From assembly GCA_964449165.1 (NCBI GenBank), contig CAYVAT010000022.1:1-52116 (forward strand): DNA of 52,116 bases. The letters run 5' to 3'. The translations under genes and the position numbers were made by a program. Source of the DNA: CAYSCW01 sp964449165. Its GTDB lineage: Bacteria; Acidobacteriota; Aminicenantia; Aminicenantales; Aminicenantaceae. Shown in pieces: positions 1-8,387 of this stretch (the stretch's first letter is position 1; every line of letters starts with the position of its first letter). The notes beneath the pieces are model-generated. The model was not told the DNA's origin, did not search any database, and saw nothing but the letters and a program-made list of their open reading frames with translations.

Positions 1-79
1 ATTAAAACTGGAGTTTTATCAATGATGATGATATTTTAGATTTTGCAGAAATCGTGGAGATCTTTTAGGAGAGAAGAGA

Positions 80-862
80 ATGTGCAAGGCTGAAATCAGA
101 AACATGAACGATCAGAATATCTTTGATTACGGATTCTGCGGAACCAAGAGCATCGAGCACGAAGGGTGCCGGCGAAAGGCGGAGTGGTTCAAAAAGAGGC
201 TTTCTGAGGGGATAAGATACAAGGTTTTATACTCAAAGGATAAAGGCGCTATCGGTATGATCGAGTACATCCCGGGAAAATATGCCTGGAGAGCGATCGA
301 GGCAGACACATATATGGTCATTCATTGCCTGTGCATTTTTTACAAACCATTCAGAGAAAAGGGGTATGCATCTGAGATGATCGATGAGTGTTTAAAGGAT
401 GCCAAAAATGAAAAAATGTCAGGGGTCGCAGTTGTGACACGGAAAGGTGCATGGATGGTCGGCAAGGAAATATTCTTGAAGAAAGGATTTGAGGTGACAG
501 ATAAAGCGGCACCCGATTTTGAGCTTTTGGTGAAAAAGTTTAAAAAGGATGCGCCCGATCCGAAATTCAAAAGAAATTATGAAAAAATCCTGAAGAAACA
601 TAGCAAAGGATTGACCATTCTTTGGTCGGACCAATGTCCCTACATTGCCAAAGCGATGAAGGAGATTAAGGAAGCGGTCGAGGACAAATACGGAATTGAA
701 GCGAAAATGATCCAGATAAAAAGTCATGAAGACGCCCAGAGCGCACCCTCTCCTTACGCCATTTTCAGCCTTATATACGAAGGCAAGCTCCACGCCTTCC
801 ATGCCATCAGCAGCAAAAGGTTCATGAATATCATGGATAAAGAATTGAAGAAGAAACAATGA
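80..862 (+). CDS. GNAT acetyltransferase with YoaP-like C-terminal domain
   Basis: 260 aa. The N-terminal ~150 residues look like a GNAT acetyltransferase fold: a hydrophobic strand, then a YKPFREKGYASEMI stretch that fits the acetyl-CoA pyrophosphate-binding loop (R/Q-x-x-G-x-A/G), and a later KKGFEV strand typical of the GNAT C-terminal beta strand. Residues ~175-255 (with a LWSDQCPY motif) resemble the YoaP-like domain that follows GNAT domains in some bacteria; it has a thioredoxin-like Cys. An AGGAG lies 8 nt upstream of the ATG. The substrate is unknown. It stands alone, about 260 nt before the next gene, so it is probably not part of the downstream operon. The family call is by recognition of motifs, not by search. 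Confidence 0.75.
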   Translation: MCKAEIRNMNDQNIFDYGFCGTKSIEHEGCRRKAEWFKKRLSEGIRYKVLYSKDKGAIGMIEYIPGKYAWRAIEADTYMVIHCLCIFYKPFREKGYASEMIDECLKDAKNEKMSGVAVVTRKGAWMVGKEIFLKKGFEVTDKAAPDFELLVKKFKKDAPDPKFKRNYEKILKKHSKGLTILWSDQCPYIAKAMKEIKEAVEDKYGIEAKMIQIKSHEDAQSAPSPYAIFSLIYEGKLHAFHAISSKRFMNIMDKELKKKQ

Positions 863-1124
863 GGAATTAGATGGCTAAACCATACATTTATGGTTGATTC
901 CTGTCTATGGCCGTGGGGAGGTCTCCATTATTACTATTTAATCGATGTTTCTGGCAAATTGTATCTCTTTTTTTTGCCATTGACCTTGTCATTTTTACTG
1001 TGATATGTTCGCTTCAGGTTATTAGCTTGTAGAAATTACAGAAAATAACGAAGGATTCGGTGCGAGTAAAAAAATAAAATTCTTATAGAAAAGCCGGCGG
1101 GCATGGAAGAGGCGCTGGCTTTGG
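863..1124. other. intergenic region without recognisable gene
   Basis: AT-rich spacer between the acetyltransferase and the symporter. A short palindrome (AACCATA/TATGGTT near 884-902) is present but has no T-tract, so I do not call a terminator. No tRNA, riboswitch or small ORF with a good ribosome binding site was seen. Confidence 0.5.
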
Positions 1125-2546
1125 TTGAGAGGAATGTTTGTAGCTGTTGTGACTCTTTATTTTGTGAGTACAGTCGCCGTTGGTGTTTATCTGAGCAAGC
1201 GGGTAAAAAAAACATCGGATTTTTTAGTAGCGGGGAGAAAATTGGGATTGCCTCTAACAACAGCCACTCTTGCTGCCATTCAACTGGGAGCGGGAGTCAT
1301 CCTGGGAGGCGCTGAGCTTGGGGCTGAGAGCGGCATTTGGCCAGGGATGTGGTATGGGATTGGATGTGGAGGGGGATTAATTCTCGCCGGTATTTTGGTA
1401 GCTTCAAAACTCAGAAGGCGGAAGGGCTACGTGCCTTTGGATTTTTTTGGCAACCGGTACAGGGAGAGGAAATGGGTGAGAATTTGGGGGTGGCTCTCAA
1501 ACATCCCCAGCCTGCTCGGGATCTTCGTAGCGCAGATCATGGCAGCAGGATCCATTTTTTCGGTGTTTGGATTCAGCTACACAAAAGGTGTGATTGTAAC
1601 AGGGGTTGCCATCATGCTTTACAGCGTCACGGGAGGCATGTGGGGGGTTGCCGTGACCAATTTTGTCCAGCTGATTATCATCGTCATTGGCATTCCTCTG
1701 GTAGCCATCGTTGCTTTGCTGAAGATGGGAGATGTGAGTGTGATGACAGCAGGGAGCGTTCTTTCGTCTCCGTTTATCCCTCCGGGCATGCATACGAAAG
1801 CCATCTTCATCATCGTCCCCTTCCTGCTGTCAATATCCGTATCCTATGATGCATACATGAGGTATCAGGCCGCCAAATCCGGGTCAGTGGCTAAGTGGGG
1901 TTGTGTCATAGGAGGCATCATTGTTATTTTCATCAGCTTTTGTGTTGGACTCATTGGGGCAGTAGGAAGAGTCATCTACCCGAACCTGGAGAATGCGGCT
2001 GTGCTTCCCAAAGTTGTAGAATCATCCCTGCCTCCGGTTCTAGCAGGGCTGGTAGTCTCTGCCTTGCTTGCTGCAGCCATGTCCACAGGAAACTGTCTGC
2101 TTGTCTCCCTTGCCGGGTGTTTTTCAAGGGATCTTTACAACATGGTGTTCCATCCTTCATCAAAGCTCGATGAGCTGAGACATTCGAAAACAATTTCCAG
2201 GGCCGTCATCGTGGGAGCGCTCGTTGTAGGGGTATTTATCGCTTTTCAGGCCAGAGGCATTCTCTACACCATAATCATTTTCAATTATCCCTATATGGGA
2301 AGCATGCTGGTTCCACTCCTTGGTGGAGTTCTTTGGAAAAGAGCTACGTTCAAAGGTGCAGTTGCAGCGATCTTAGCCGGGGGGAGCATAGGAGTCATTT
2401 CATTTTTTGTTGGAATGCCGGGGCCATTCCAGGGGCTGTTTAATATTGACTTGGGCTTGTTTATCGCTTATGTAGTATCCGCTGTGATCTTTGTAATAGT
2501 TAGCCTTTTAACTCAAAATCGTAATTCCGTGAGATATGAAACGTGA
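1125..2546 (+). CDS. sodium:solute symporter (SSS) family transporter
   Basis: 473 aa integral membrane protein with about 12-13 hydrophobic segments. The family hallmark near the N-terminus is present: a helix, then SDFLVAGRKLG, and a following helix rich in small residues. SSS proteins import organic acids, sugars, amino acids or vitamins with Na+; the substrate cannot be read here. The start is uncertain: TTG at 1125 or ATG at 1134; neither has an ideally spaced Shine-Dalgarno. It is 83 nt upstream of the AprA-like flavoprotein gene and on the same strand, so it probably brings in the substrate or a co-substrate of that enzyme (inference). Two further SSS paralogues lie at 42950-45876. Confidence 0.9.
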   Translation: MRGMFVAVVTLYFVSTVAVGVYLSKRVKKTSDFLVAGRKLGLPLTTATLAAIQLGAGVILGGAELGAESGIWPGMWYGIGCGGGLILAGILVASKLRRRKGYVPLDFFGNRYRERKWVRIWGWLSNIPSLLGIFVAQIMAAGSIFSVFGFSYTKGVIVTGVAIMLYSVTGGMWGVAVTNFVQLIIIVIGIPLVAIVALLKMGDVSVMTAGSVLSSPFIPPGMHTKAIFIIVPFLLSISVSYDAYMRYQAAKSGSVAKWGCVIGGIIVIFISFCVGLIGAVGRVIYPNLENAAVLPKVVESSLPPVLAGLVVSALLAAAMSTGNCLLVSLAGCFSRDLYNMVFHPSSKLDELRHSKTISRAVIVGALVVGVFIAFQARGILYTIIIFNYPYMGSMLVPLLGGVLWKRATFKGAVAAILAGGSIGVISFFVGMPGPFQGLFNIDLGLFIAYVVSAVIFVIVSLLTQNRNSVRYET

Positions 2547-2608
2547 AGCGTAAAAAGTCAGGCTTTATTAATTAATATGACAAAACCTTTCACGCTTTAC
2601 TTTTTACG
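2543..2608. repeat. inverted GTGAAGCGTAAAAAGT-type repeat
   Basis: CGTAAAAAGT (2549-2558) is exactly complementary to ACTTTTTACG (2599-2608), and GTGAA/TTCAC flank it in part. The left arm overlaps the symporter stop codon. The stem of 10 bp has a loop of about 40 nt. It could act as an intercistronic mRNA structure or be a degenerate intergenic repeat; no U-tract follows, so it is not a classical terminator. Confidence 0.45.
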
Positions 2609-2629
2609 AGACAAAGGGAGTTATAGATA

Positions 2630-4582
2630 ATGAGAGACCTGGAGATAAGAGAAATGCAGTGGCCCTATCCTCTCAAGTGGGGCAAAGAAAAAAATGTATG
2701 TGTGGATGTCTTGGTTCTTGGAGGGGGGATAGCTGGCTGCTGGGCAGCCATAGCTGCGGTAAAAAAGGGGATGAAAGTGGCCCTCATTGAAAAGGGAGCG
2801 ACTGTTCGGAGCGGCGCCAGCGGATCGGGCTGTGACCATTGGGAATCAGCCGCCACCAATCCCTGTTCGCAGGTCACTCCTGAAGAGCTGACCCAGGCCA
2901 TGATTAGAGACAACAACGGATATAACAATGGCATTTCGCATTACGTTGAATGTCGTGAAGGGTACGACAGACTCCTGGATTTGGAGAATATGGGGGGAAA
3001 AGTCAGGGACACGGATGATGAATTTGCTGGCGCTGAGTTCAGAGATGAGAAAACAAAATTCCTCTTTGCCTATGATTATGTGAACAGGTTTACTCTGCGG
3101 GTTTGGGGGACGACATTCAAACCGGTACTCTTTAGAGAATGTAAGCGATTGGGTGTGAGCATCTTTGATCGGACCATGGCCACATGTTTGCTGACAGAAG
3201 GAAGCCGACAAGCTGCCCGCATCGTGGGAGCTGTCGGGGTGAATGGTCGTACGGGGGAGCTTGTGCTTTGCCAAGCCAAGGCAACTGTGCTCTGTATGTC
3301 CCGGCCGACCAGAGTCTGGCTTTTCTCACCCGGAGTGCCCGGAACCTCTGAGTTCAGGCCTTTCCAGTGCACCGGAGATGGGCATGCTATGGGATGGAGA
3401 GCTGGAGTGGAGTTTACGATGATGGAAAAGTCCGTGAAGGGGGAATGGTCTGGTCTGCGCAGCTTCCCGCCTTATGGTACCGGGAACACCCACAACACAT
3501 GGTATGCCTGCTCAATGGTGGATGCAAGCGGAAGAGAGATCCCATGGGTCGACCGGGATGGCAATATTCTTAAAGGTGTCTCTGAGAGATACCGGCCTGC
3601 CCCAGGTCAAAAGTTTTTCTTGAAAGGAGGCGGTGAGGCGGAGTTTCCTCATTATGATTACAAGGGACCAGATATTTTGCCCGTAGAAGAACTTTTGAAA
3701 AGAGGATACAAGCTGCCTTTTTATGCGGATTTGCCAAGTATGCCAGAGTTTGAGCGAAAGGCTATCTGGGGTTTAATGGTAGGGCAGGAAGGGAAGACAA
3801 AAGTCCCCATCCTTCAGGCCTACACTAAAGCTGGTTTCGACCCAAAGAGAGACTTGCTCCAGAGCTATGGGGATGGATGGAAATCAGGTGCCTTTCTTCC
3901 TCAGGAACGACAGCTCTTTGGGCTTCCCGGAGGGATCGTCAACGACTGGGAGTTGAGGACGAATCTGGAGGGACTCTATGTTGCAGGAGATCAATTGTTC
4001 GCATCCAACTGCCATGGACATGCTGCCGCCACCGGTTATTACGCGGGCCGGCATGCGGCTGATTATGCCGCACGGGCATCTTTTGTCCAGATTAACAGAA
4101 ATCAAGTGGAGCAGGAGAAAAAGCGGATTTATTCTCTTGTGGACCGCGGTCATGGGATGGGATGGAAGGAGCTTAATCTCGCCATCACGCGCATCATGCA
4201 GAATTACTGCGGCGAGGTCAAGAGTGGAGAGCTGCTCAGGACAGGACTTAAGCTTCTGAAAAACATCGCCAGGGAGGAAGCCTCAGAACTCTATGCGCGA
4301 AATCCCCATGATCTGGTCAGGAGTATGGAAGTGTTAAACATCCTCACCAACGCAGAGATCATCCTGCATTCGTGTTTGGCCCGTCAAGCGAGTTCGAAGC
4401 ATCTGCATTTCATGAGAATGGATTATCCAGAAATCGACCCCATAGAATGGCATAGGTTTGTGACGGTAAAGCTTAAAAACGGAGATGTTGAAATAGGGAC
4501 AAGAGCTCTCGATTATTATGGCTCTCTTGTTGAGAGCTATAAGAAACACAATCAGGATTATCTGAAAGAGAAAAAACAATGA
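2630..4582 (+). CDS. FAD-dependent oxidoreductase, AprA/fumarate reductase flavoprotein-like
   Basis: 650 aa. The N-terminal Rossmann motif GGGIAG is at residues 31-36 with the ribose-binding Glu at 54. A second FAD-contacting block (GLYVAGDQ ... GHAAATGYYAG, about 447-475) and a helical C-terminal domain complete the architecture of the fumarate reductase/succinate dehydrogenase/APS reductase alpha-subunit superfamily. No signal peptide is visible, so it is expected in the cytoplasm. GGGAG lies 9 nt before the ATG. The gene overlaps the ferredoxin gene by ATGA, which suggests that the two form an AprAB-like enzyme with the iron-sulfur protein as the electron partner. The redox substrate is unknown; no sat or qmo genes are nearby, so I would not call it APS reductase. 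Confidence 0.85.
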   Translation: MRDLEIREMQWPYPLKWGKEKNVCVDVLVLGGGIAGCWAAIAAVKKGMKVALIEKGATVRSGASGSGCDHWESAATNPCSQVTPEELTQAMIRDNNGYNNGISHYVECREGYDRLLDLENMGGKVRDTDDEFAGAEFRDEKTKFLFAYDYVNRFTLRVWGTTFKPVLFRECKRLGVSIFDRTMATCLLTEGSRQAARIVGAVGVNGRTGELVLCQAKATVLCMSRPTRVWLFSPGVPGTSEFRPFQCTGDGHAMGWRAGVEFTMMEKSVKGEWSGLRSFPPYGTGNTHNTWYACSMVDASGREIPWVDRDGNILKGVSERYRPAPGQKFFLKGGGEAEFPHYDYKGPDILPVEELLKRGYKLPFYADLPSMPEFERKAIWGLMVGQEGKTKVPILQAYTKAGFDPKRDLLQSYGDGWKSGAFLPQERQLFGLPGGIVNDWELRTNLEGLYVAGDQLFASNCHGHAAATGYYAGRHAADYAARASFVQINRNQVEQEKKRIYSLVDRGHGMGWKELNLAITRIMQNYCGEVKSGELLRTGLKLLKNIAREEASELYARNPHDLVRSMEVLNILTNAEIILHSCLARQASSKHLHFMRMDYPEIDPIEWHRFVTVKLKNGDVEIGTRALDYYGSLVESYKKHNQDYLKEKKQ

Positions 4583-4875
4583 AGAAAAAGACAATCACGG
4601 TCACTCTGGAAGCTGCGGTTTTTCGTCCTCTGAATTTTGATCTCAACATCTGCAACGGGTGCAACTTGTGCGTCGATGCCTGTCAAGTCGACATCCTCTA
4701 TCCCAACCCGCAAGAGGGAAAACCACCAGTGGTGCTCTATCCTGGAGAGTGCTGGTATGGAGGGTGTTGCGTGGCTGTCTGCCCAAGACCGGGAGCCATC
4801 ACACTGAACATACCGCTACCGAACAGAGTTCATTGGAAGCGGCATAAAAAAGATTGGAGGGAAGATCAAACATGA
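4579..4875 (+). CDS. dicluster 4Fe-4S ferredoxin, AprB-like
   Basis: 98 aa. The first cluster motif is canonical (C25, C28, C31, C35). The second (C58, C63, C64, C68) departs from CxxCxxCxxxCP: the position where the second Cys is expected (61) is Gly, and an extra Cys is present at 63. An N-terminal beta extension and basic C-terminus resemble the APS reductase beta-subunit style. It overlaps the flavoprotein stop and the next gene's start by ATGA on both sides, so the three are translationally coupled. Likely role: electron transfer to or from the flavoprotein. Confidence 0.85.
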   Translation: MKKKTITVTLEAAVFRPLNFDLNICNGCNLCVDACQVDILYPNPQEGKPPVVLYPGECWYGGCCVAVCPRPGAITLNIPLPNRVHWKRHKKDWREDQT

Positions 4876-5924
4876 AAATCTTCATGAAGCTTTTTGCTGT
4901 GGGAATGATCGCTGCAACCCTAGCAGCTCAGGAAACACGGCCTATACGGGACGATGTCGGCTTTTGCTGGAACCTTTTAAGCATGCAGAAGCTCGTGGAT
5001 TATCTCGAAAGCCAGGAAAAAGAGAGCTTCAAGCCTGAAGGACTGGTCGCCGCCATTTCTCCCCATGACGATTATCTTTATGCAGGAAAGCTCTATTATC
5101 CGCTTTTCAAAATCCTGAGGACGAAAGAAGTGGTTATTTTCGGAGTCACCCATGGTGCAGTAAGGAAGGAGATCAATGGCTTGGAGAATATCCTGATCCT
5201 GGACGAATTCAGATCCTGGCCCGGTTTGAGAAAGCCTGTCGCAGTCTCCGGGCTCCGGGAATTTCTCAAGGATAGACTCGATAAGTCCGTTTTCATCACA
5301 AACAATAGAGCCCACGAGCTTGAGCATTCCATAGAAGCGCTGTTGCCTTTTCTTCAATATTTCAATCCTGAGGTCAAGATTACGCCTGTGATGGTCACTC
5401 CCATGCCTTTCGAGAAGATGGAGGAGATCTCCACGAAGCTGTCTGAAGTGATCGCAAGCTACATGAGCGAGAAACGGCTTGTGGCTGGAAAGGACATTTT
5501 CTTTCTCATATCCTCCGATGGCAACCATTATGGAAAAGACTTCAATAACTCACCCTTTGGAGAAGGCGAAAAGGCTTGGGCTACAGCAATCAAGCTCGAC
5601 CAGCGCCTAATCCGCTCTTATCTTACGGGCGTTATGGACAGCAGCAAGATCGAAGGCCTGACCCATGAGATTTGGGGCAAGACCTACCTCGAATACCGCA
5701 ACACCTATTGGTGCGGGAAGTATTCCATCCCCTTTGGCCTCTTGGCTGTGGAGAAGATAATCGACCGTACAATGAATAAAAAAATCAGCGGCATGCTCTT
5801 TCACTTCTCGGACACCTATAGCGAAGGTGTGCTGCCGCTCAAAAAAACAGGCATGGGAACGACAGCCCCCTTCTCGCTCCGTCACTGGGTTAGCTTCTTT
5901 TCAATAGGCTATTATGCCCAGTAA
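4872..5924 (+). CDS. exported MEMO-family protein (AmmeMemoRadiSam system protein B-like)
   Basis: 350 aa from the ATG at 4872, which has GGAGG 10 nt upstream and overlaps the ferredoxin stop (ATGA). An in-frame TTG at 4854 is less likely. Residues 1-20 form a signal peptide ending in an AAQ-type site. MEMO features are visible: His65 in SPHDDYLYAG, His94 in GVTHG, SSDGNHYG, and Cys281 in TYWCGKYSIPFG, which match the His/His/Cys metal-site pattern of the family. Most MEMO proteins are cytoplasmic and sit with AMMECR1 and radical SAM partners. Here the protein is predicted to be exported and follows a flavoprotein/ferredoxin pair. The function is not known. Confidence 0.8.
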   Translation: MKIFMKLFAVGMIAATLAAQETRPIRDDVGFCWNLLSMQKLVDYLESQEKESFKPEGLVAAISPHDDYLYAGKLYYPLFKILRTKEVVIFGVTHGAVRKEINGLENILILDEFRSWPGLRKPVAVSGLREFLKDRLDKSVFITNNRAHELEHSIEALLPFLQYFNPEVKITPVMVTPMPFEKMEEISTKLSEVIASYMSEKRLVAGKDIFFLISSDGNHYGKDFNNSPFGEGEKAWATAIKLDQRLIRSYLTGVMDSSKIEGLTHEIWGKTYLEYRNTYWCGKYSIPFGLLAVEKIIDRTMNKKISGMLFHFSDTYSEGVLPLKKTGMGTTAPFSLRHWVSFFSIGYYAQ

Positions 5925-6050
5925 AACAGATTACAAGAATATAAAAATAATAAATGAGTCAACAGCAGTATTAAACTGAAATAAATGAAGGATCTGATTT
6001 AGCCCCGTGACACACTTCCCCGGCCGCGTTTCCCGTCTATATGTATTTAC

Positions 6051-6830
6051 CTAGTCCGACTTTTTAGGAAAATTAATTGTTTTTTTCGTGTAGTCTGCGG
6101 GGACAGAATAGATGCCAGGCGGTGCGGGTTTCTCAGTCACTTCAAGGCATTGCGATTCAACATTGACCTCTGTGCCGAATATGCCAATTGTAACATCAGC
6201 AGCGACCTGAAACCCATCAACTGTATCCAATTTTTCCAGCTCTTTTTTTGAATTTTCATCTATATTCACCATTCCTAAAATATATTTCACGAAAAATTCA
6301 TCCATCACTTTTGTGTATTTTTTATATTCAGCAGGGAGATCTTTAGTAATCCACATTTTAATTTTAAATTTCGGCATCATATTTAATGCCGAGATCACAA
6401 AGACCATCTCAAATTCAGTTGAATAACAATTCCAATTTGCGATTTTTTTCTTCTCGCCGCTGAGGTTGACTTTAGCATCGGTTATTTTTATTGATTTTAT
6501 AACTTTAGCAACCTTAGGAGAAAGGTTTGAGACGAGATTGAGAAGCTTTTCCCGATTGATGTCTGTCGGAAGCTCATAATAAATCTTTGGCCTGTGTATG
6601 ATGAGATAGAGTTTTCCTTTATCGTAATCGATTATAAGACTGTGCTCTTTGCTGAATTGGGCAAACTTGTTCTTTGCCAGCCACTGCTCCTTGATCTCTA
6701 CTCTTTCAGGACTTTCTTTTCCCATCATTGCAAACGCCTTGGTACGCTCCATATTTTTCATATAAACATCAGCGCCTAAAAATAAAGAAAGAAGCAGAAT
6801 CAGAATAACGATCAAAACTATTTTTTTCAT
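6051..6830 (-). CDS. secreted or membrane-anchored protein of unknown function
   Basis: 259 aa with an N-terminal hydrophobic segment (residues ~3-20) that could be a signal peptide or anchor. The rest is a mixed alpha/beta domain with alternating strands, reminiscent of DUF4412-type or LolA-like periplasmic proteins that contain phrases such as YELPTD, NWNCYSTEF and KIKMWITKDLP. A good GGAGG precedes the ATG by 6 nt. It is in line with the anti-sigma/sigma genes upstream (72 nt from the anti-sigma stop) and may be transcribed with them. I cannot assign a function. Confidence 0.7.
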   Translation of the reverse strand: MKKIVLIVILILLLSLFLGADVYMKNMERTKAFAMMGKESPERVEIKEQWLAKNKFAQFSKEHSLIIDYDKGKLYLIIHRPKIYYELPTDINREKLLNLVSNLSPKVAKVIKSIKITDAKVNLSGEKKKIANWNCYSTEFEMVFVISALNMMPKFKIKMWITKDLPAEYKKYTKVMDEFFVKYILGMVNIDENSKKELEKLDTVDGFQVAADVTIGIFGTEVNVESQCLEVTEKPAPPGIYSVPADYTKKTINFPKKSD

Positions 6831-6902
6831 TATTTCCTCCTATTCATTTCTTTTATCGTATTCCATATGATTGTAGGCCATAAGAAACTTTCTCGTGTTA
6901 AG

Positions 6903-7589
6903 CTAGTAAAGCTTTAACTGCTCTACGTGGTGAGCAAAGGCTAAGGCGATCTCTACCAAAGGGGATGTTTGTTCTGAGAGGGACTGGATGAAATCCTGCC
7001 TGACAGCCGGATCCCCGAGAAGGAGGTAAGGATCATCTATTTGGGCCGTACGCAAATTGACATCAGTTTCGCCTCTTATTGTTCGAAAGAGAGATACAAG
7101 GGGATCTTCATCAGTCTGTACCGACAGAGAACTCCTGCCTATATCTCTCAGCCTTAAGTTCAGAGATTCCTGGCGAAGCAGAGAAACTGCGGCGATCTCA
7201 CGAATCTGGAGTACTTCCTGGCGGAGCTGGACAATTTCATCGCTCCTCTGCCAACCTGAATGGATAAAATACCCGGCTGCAAACCCCGCAAACAGAAGTA
7301 AAAGAGCAATTGTGAATTGGAAGACAGGTTTTTTCTGCATAAAGCTTTGGAACCAGCTACCTCTTTTCTTTAATACTTTTGCCGAAATGATTTGCCAAGA
7401 TTTTTCCTTGTCTGGAAGGGGAATATCTTCTTTCTCATTAAGGAGATGACTCAATTTTCCCACCTTTTCATTAATTCTTGCACATCTAGAGCATTCCCGG
7501 AGATGTGCTTCCAGTCGAGTCTTTTCTGATGATGTCAATTTTCCGAAGACGCTTACAGTCATTAGATTTTTGCTTTCTTCGCAGTTCAT
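6903..7589 (-). CDS. anti-sigma factor with zinc finger (zf-HC2) and one membrane segment
   Basis: 228 aa from ATG 7589, chosen because GGAGGG is 5-6 nt upstream and the ATG overlaps the sigma factor stop as ATGA. The N-terminus carries the anti-sigma zinc-binding pattern Cys3, His29, Cys33, Cys36 (HxxxCxxC). One transmembrane segment lies at about residues 90-111, followed by a periplasmic heptad-like region rich in Leu, Arg and Glu. Known role of the family: it holds the ECF sigma factor at the membrane until a signal releases it. The C-terminal sensory part is not recognisable. Confidence 0.88.
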   Translation of the reverse strand: MNCEESKNLMTVSVFGKLTSSEKTRLEAHLRECSRCARINEKVGKLSHLLNEKEDIPLPDKEKSWQIISAKVLKKRGSWFQSFMQKKPVFQFTIALLLLFAGFAAGYFIHSGWQRSDEIVQLRQEVLQIREIAAVSLLRQESLNLRLRDIGRSSLSVQTDEDPLVSLFRTIRGETDVNLRTAQIDDPYLLLGDPAVRQDFIQSLSEQTSPLVEIALAFAHHVEQLKLY

Positions 7590-8176
7590 TCTTCCCTCCA
7601 CAGCGGTTCGAGTTGATTTCTTAATTTTAAAAACGCTCTCTGGAGATGTTTTAAAACAGTACTTTTATTACAATGTAATCGGTCTGAAATCTCCTTTAGA
7701 GTCCTGTGCTGCAGATGTCTTAAATCGAAAATAAGGCGCTGTTTTGGAGATAATATGTTGAGAGCATTTTTCACCTGAAATATTGTCTGATTAGTAATGG
7801 CAGTTTTTTCAGGTGACAAATCCTGAGCTTCCGGTTCATTGCGAATGTCTGTAAGAGAGTCGGTCTGATATGTTTTTCTCTTTTTTCTTTTTCTAAGATG
7901 GTCAATAGAGCAGTGAAGACCGATTTGATAAATCCACGCAGAAAAATTGCTGCTGATGTTAAAATCGAATTTTTTGATGCCTTTAAAGGCTTTTATGAAA
8001 GTTTCCTGCATTATGTCCTCAGCATCCTGCTGAGATTTTGAATAATGGTAGGCAAGTCGATAGATCGTGTTGTAATTATTTTCGTATAATTCCCGGAATG
8101 CATTTTCATCTCCCTCTTTAGCCAGCAGTATAACAAGCTTGTCATTCGTATTCATTTCCAATTCATGATTCATCAT
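7586..8176 (-). CDS. ECF-type RNA polymerase sigma factor
   Basis: 196 aa. Region 2 is visible at about 25-95 (FRELYENNYNTIYRLAYHY, DAEDIMQETFIKAF, FSAWIYQIG) and region 4 at about 130-185 (LSPKQRLIFDLRHLQ, TLKEISDRLHCNKSTVLKHL). The stop overlaps the anti-sigma start. The start could be either of two adjacent ATGs (8176, 8173) or an internal ATG at 8155; none has a strong Shine-Dalgarno. A promoter-like arrangement just upstream (8184-8212) suggests autoregulation. Confidence 0.92.
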   Translation of the reverse strand: MMNHELEMNTNDKLVILLAKEGDENAFRELYENNYNTIYRLAYHYSKSQQDAEDIMQETFIKAFKGIKKFDFNISSNFSAWIYQIGLHCSIDHLRKRKKRKTYQTDSLTDIRNEPEAQDLSPEKTAITNQTIFQVKNALNILSPKQRLIFDLRHLQHRTLKEISDRLHCNKSTVLKHLQRAFLKLRNQLEPLWREE

Positions 8177-8183
8177 ATATGTA

Positions 8184-8212
8184 TTACGCTAAAAAGTCAT
8201 GAGGGGTCGACA
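8184..8212 (-). promoter_or_regulatory. possible ECF-type promoter of the sigma/anti-sigma operon
   Basis: On the minus strand a TGTCGA box (8207-8212) is followed after 18 nt by CGTAATAC (8181-8188 region). The layout resembles ECF promoters, which often have a CGT-type -10 element. It lies so close to the first ATG that the transcript would be nearly leaderless. Low confidence: the boxes were picked by eye. Confidence 0.3.
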
Positions 8213-8387
8213 AGAATAAAGAGATATTCCTCGAGATGCTGCCTTTTTTATTCCCGTTTTGAAGCGTGCAGGTTATTTGAATCCCTGCGCAGCGCTACCC
8301 CCTTTCCGAGGATGTTAAGATGAAGGGAGTTTTTTAGTCGGCTAGAAAAGTAAAATTAACTTTTTTTCCTGAGCAAAATATTCTGTA

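Noticed and set aside
1..69. Possible 3' end of an upstream gene (FINDDDILDFAEIVEIF before a stop at 67-69)
   Set aside because: Coding-like, but a stop codon at 3-5 precedes it in frame; one extra A at 4-7 would open it. Too little sequence to call.
1103..1315. ATG-started frame overlapping the symporter start
   Set aside because: Different frame from a strongly supported membrane protein; no family features.
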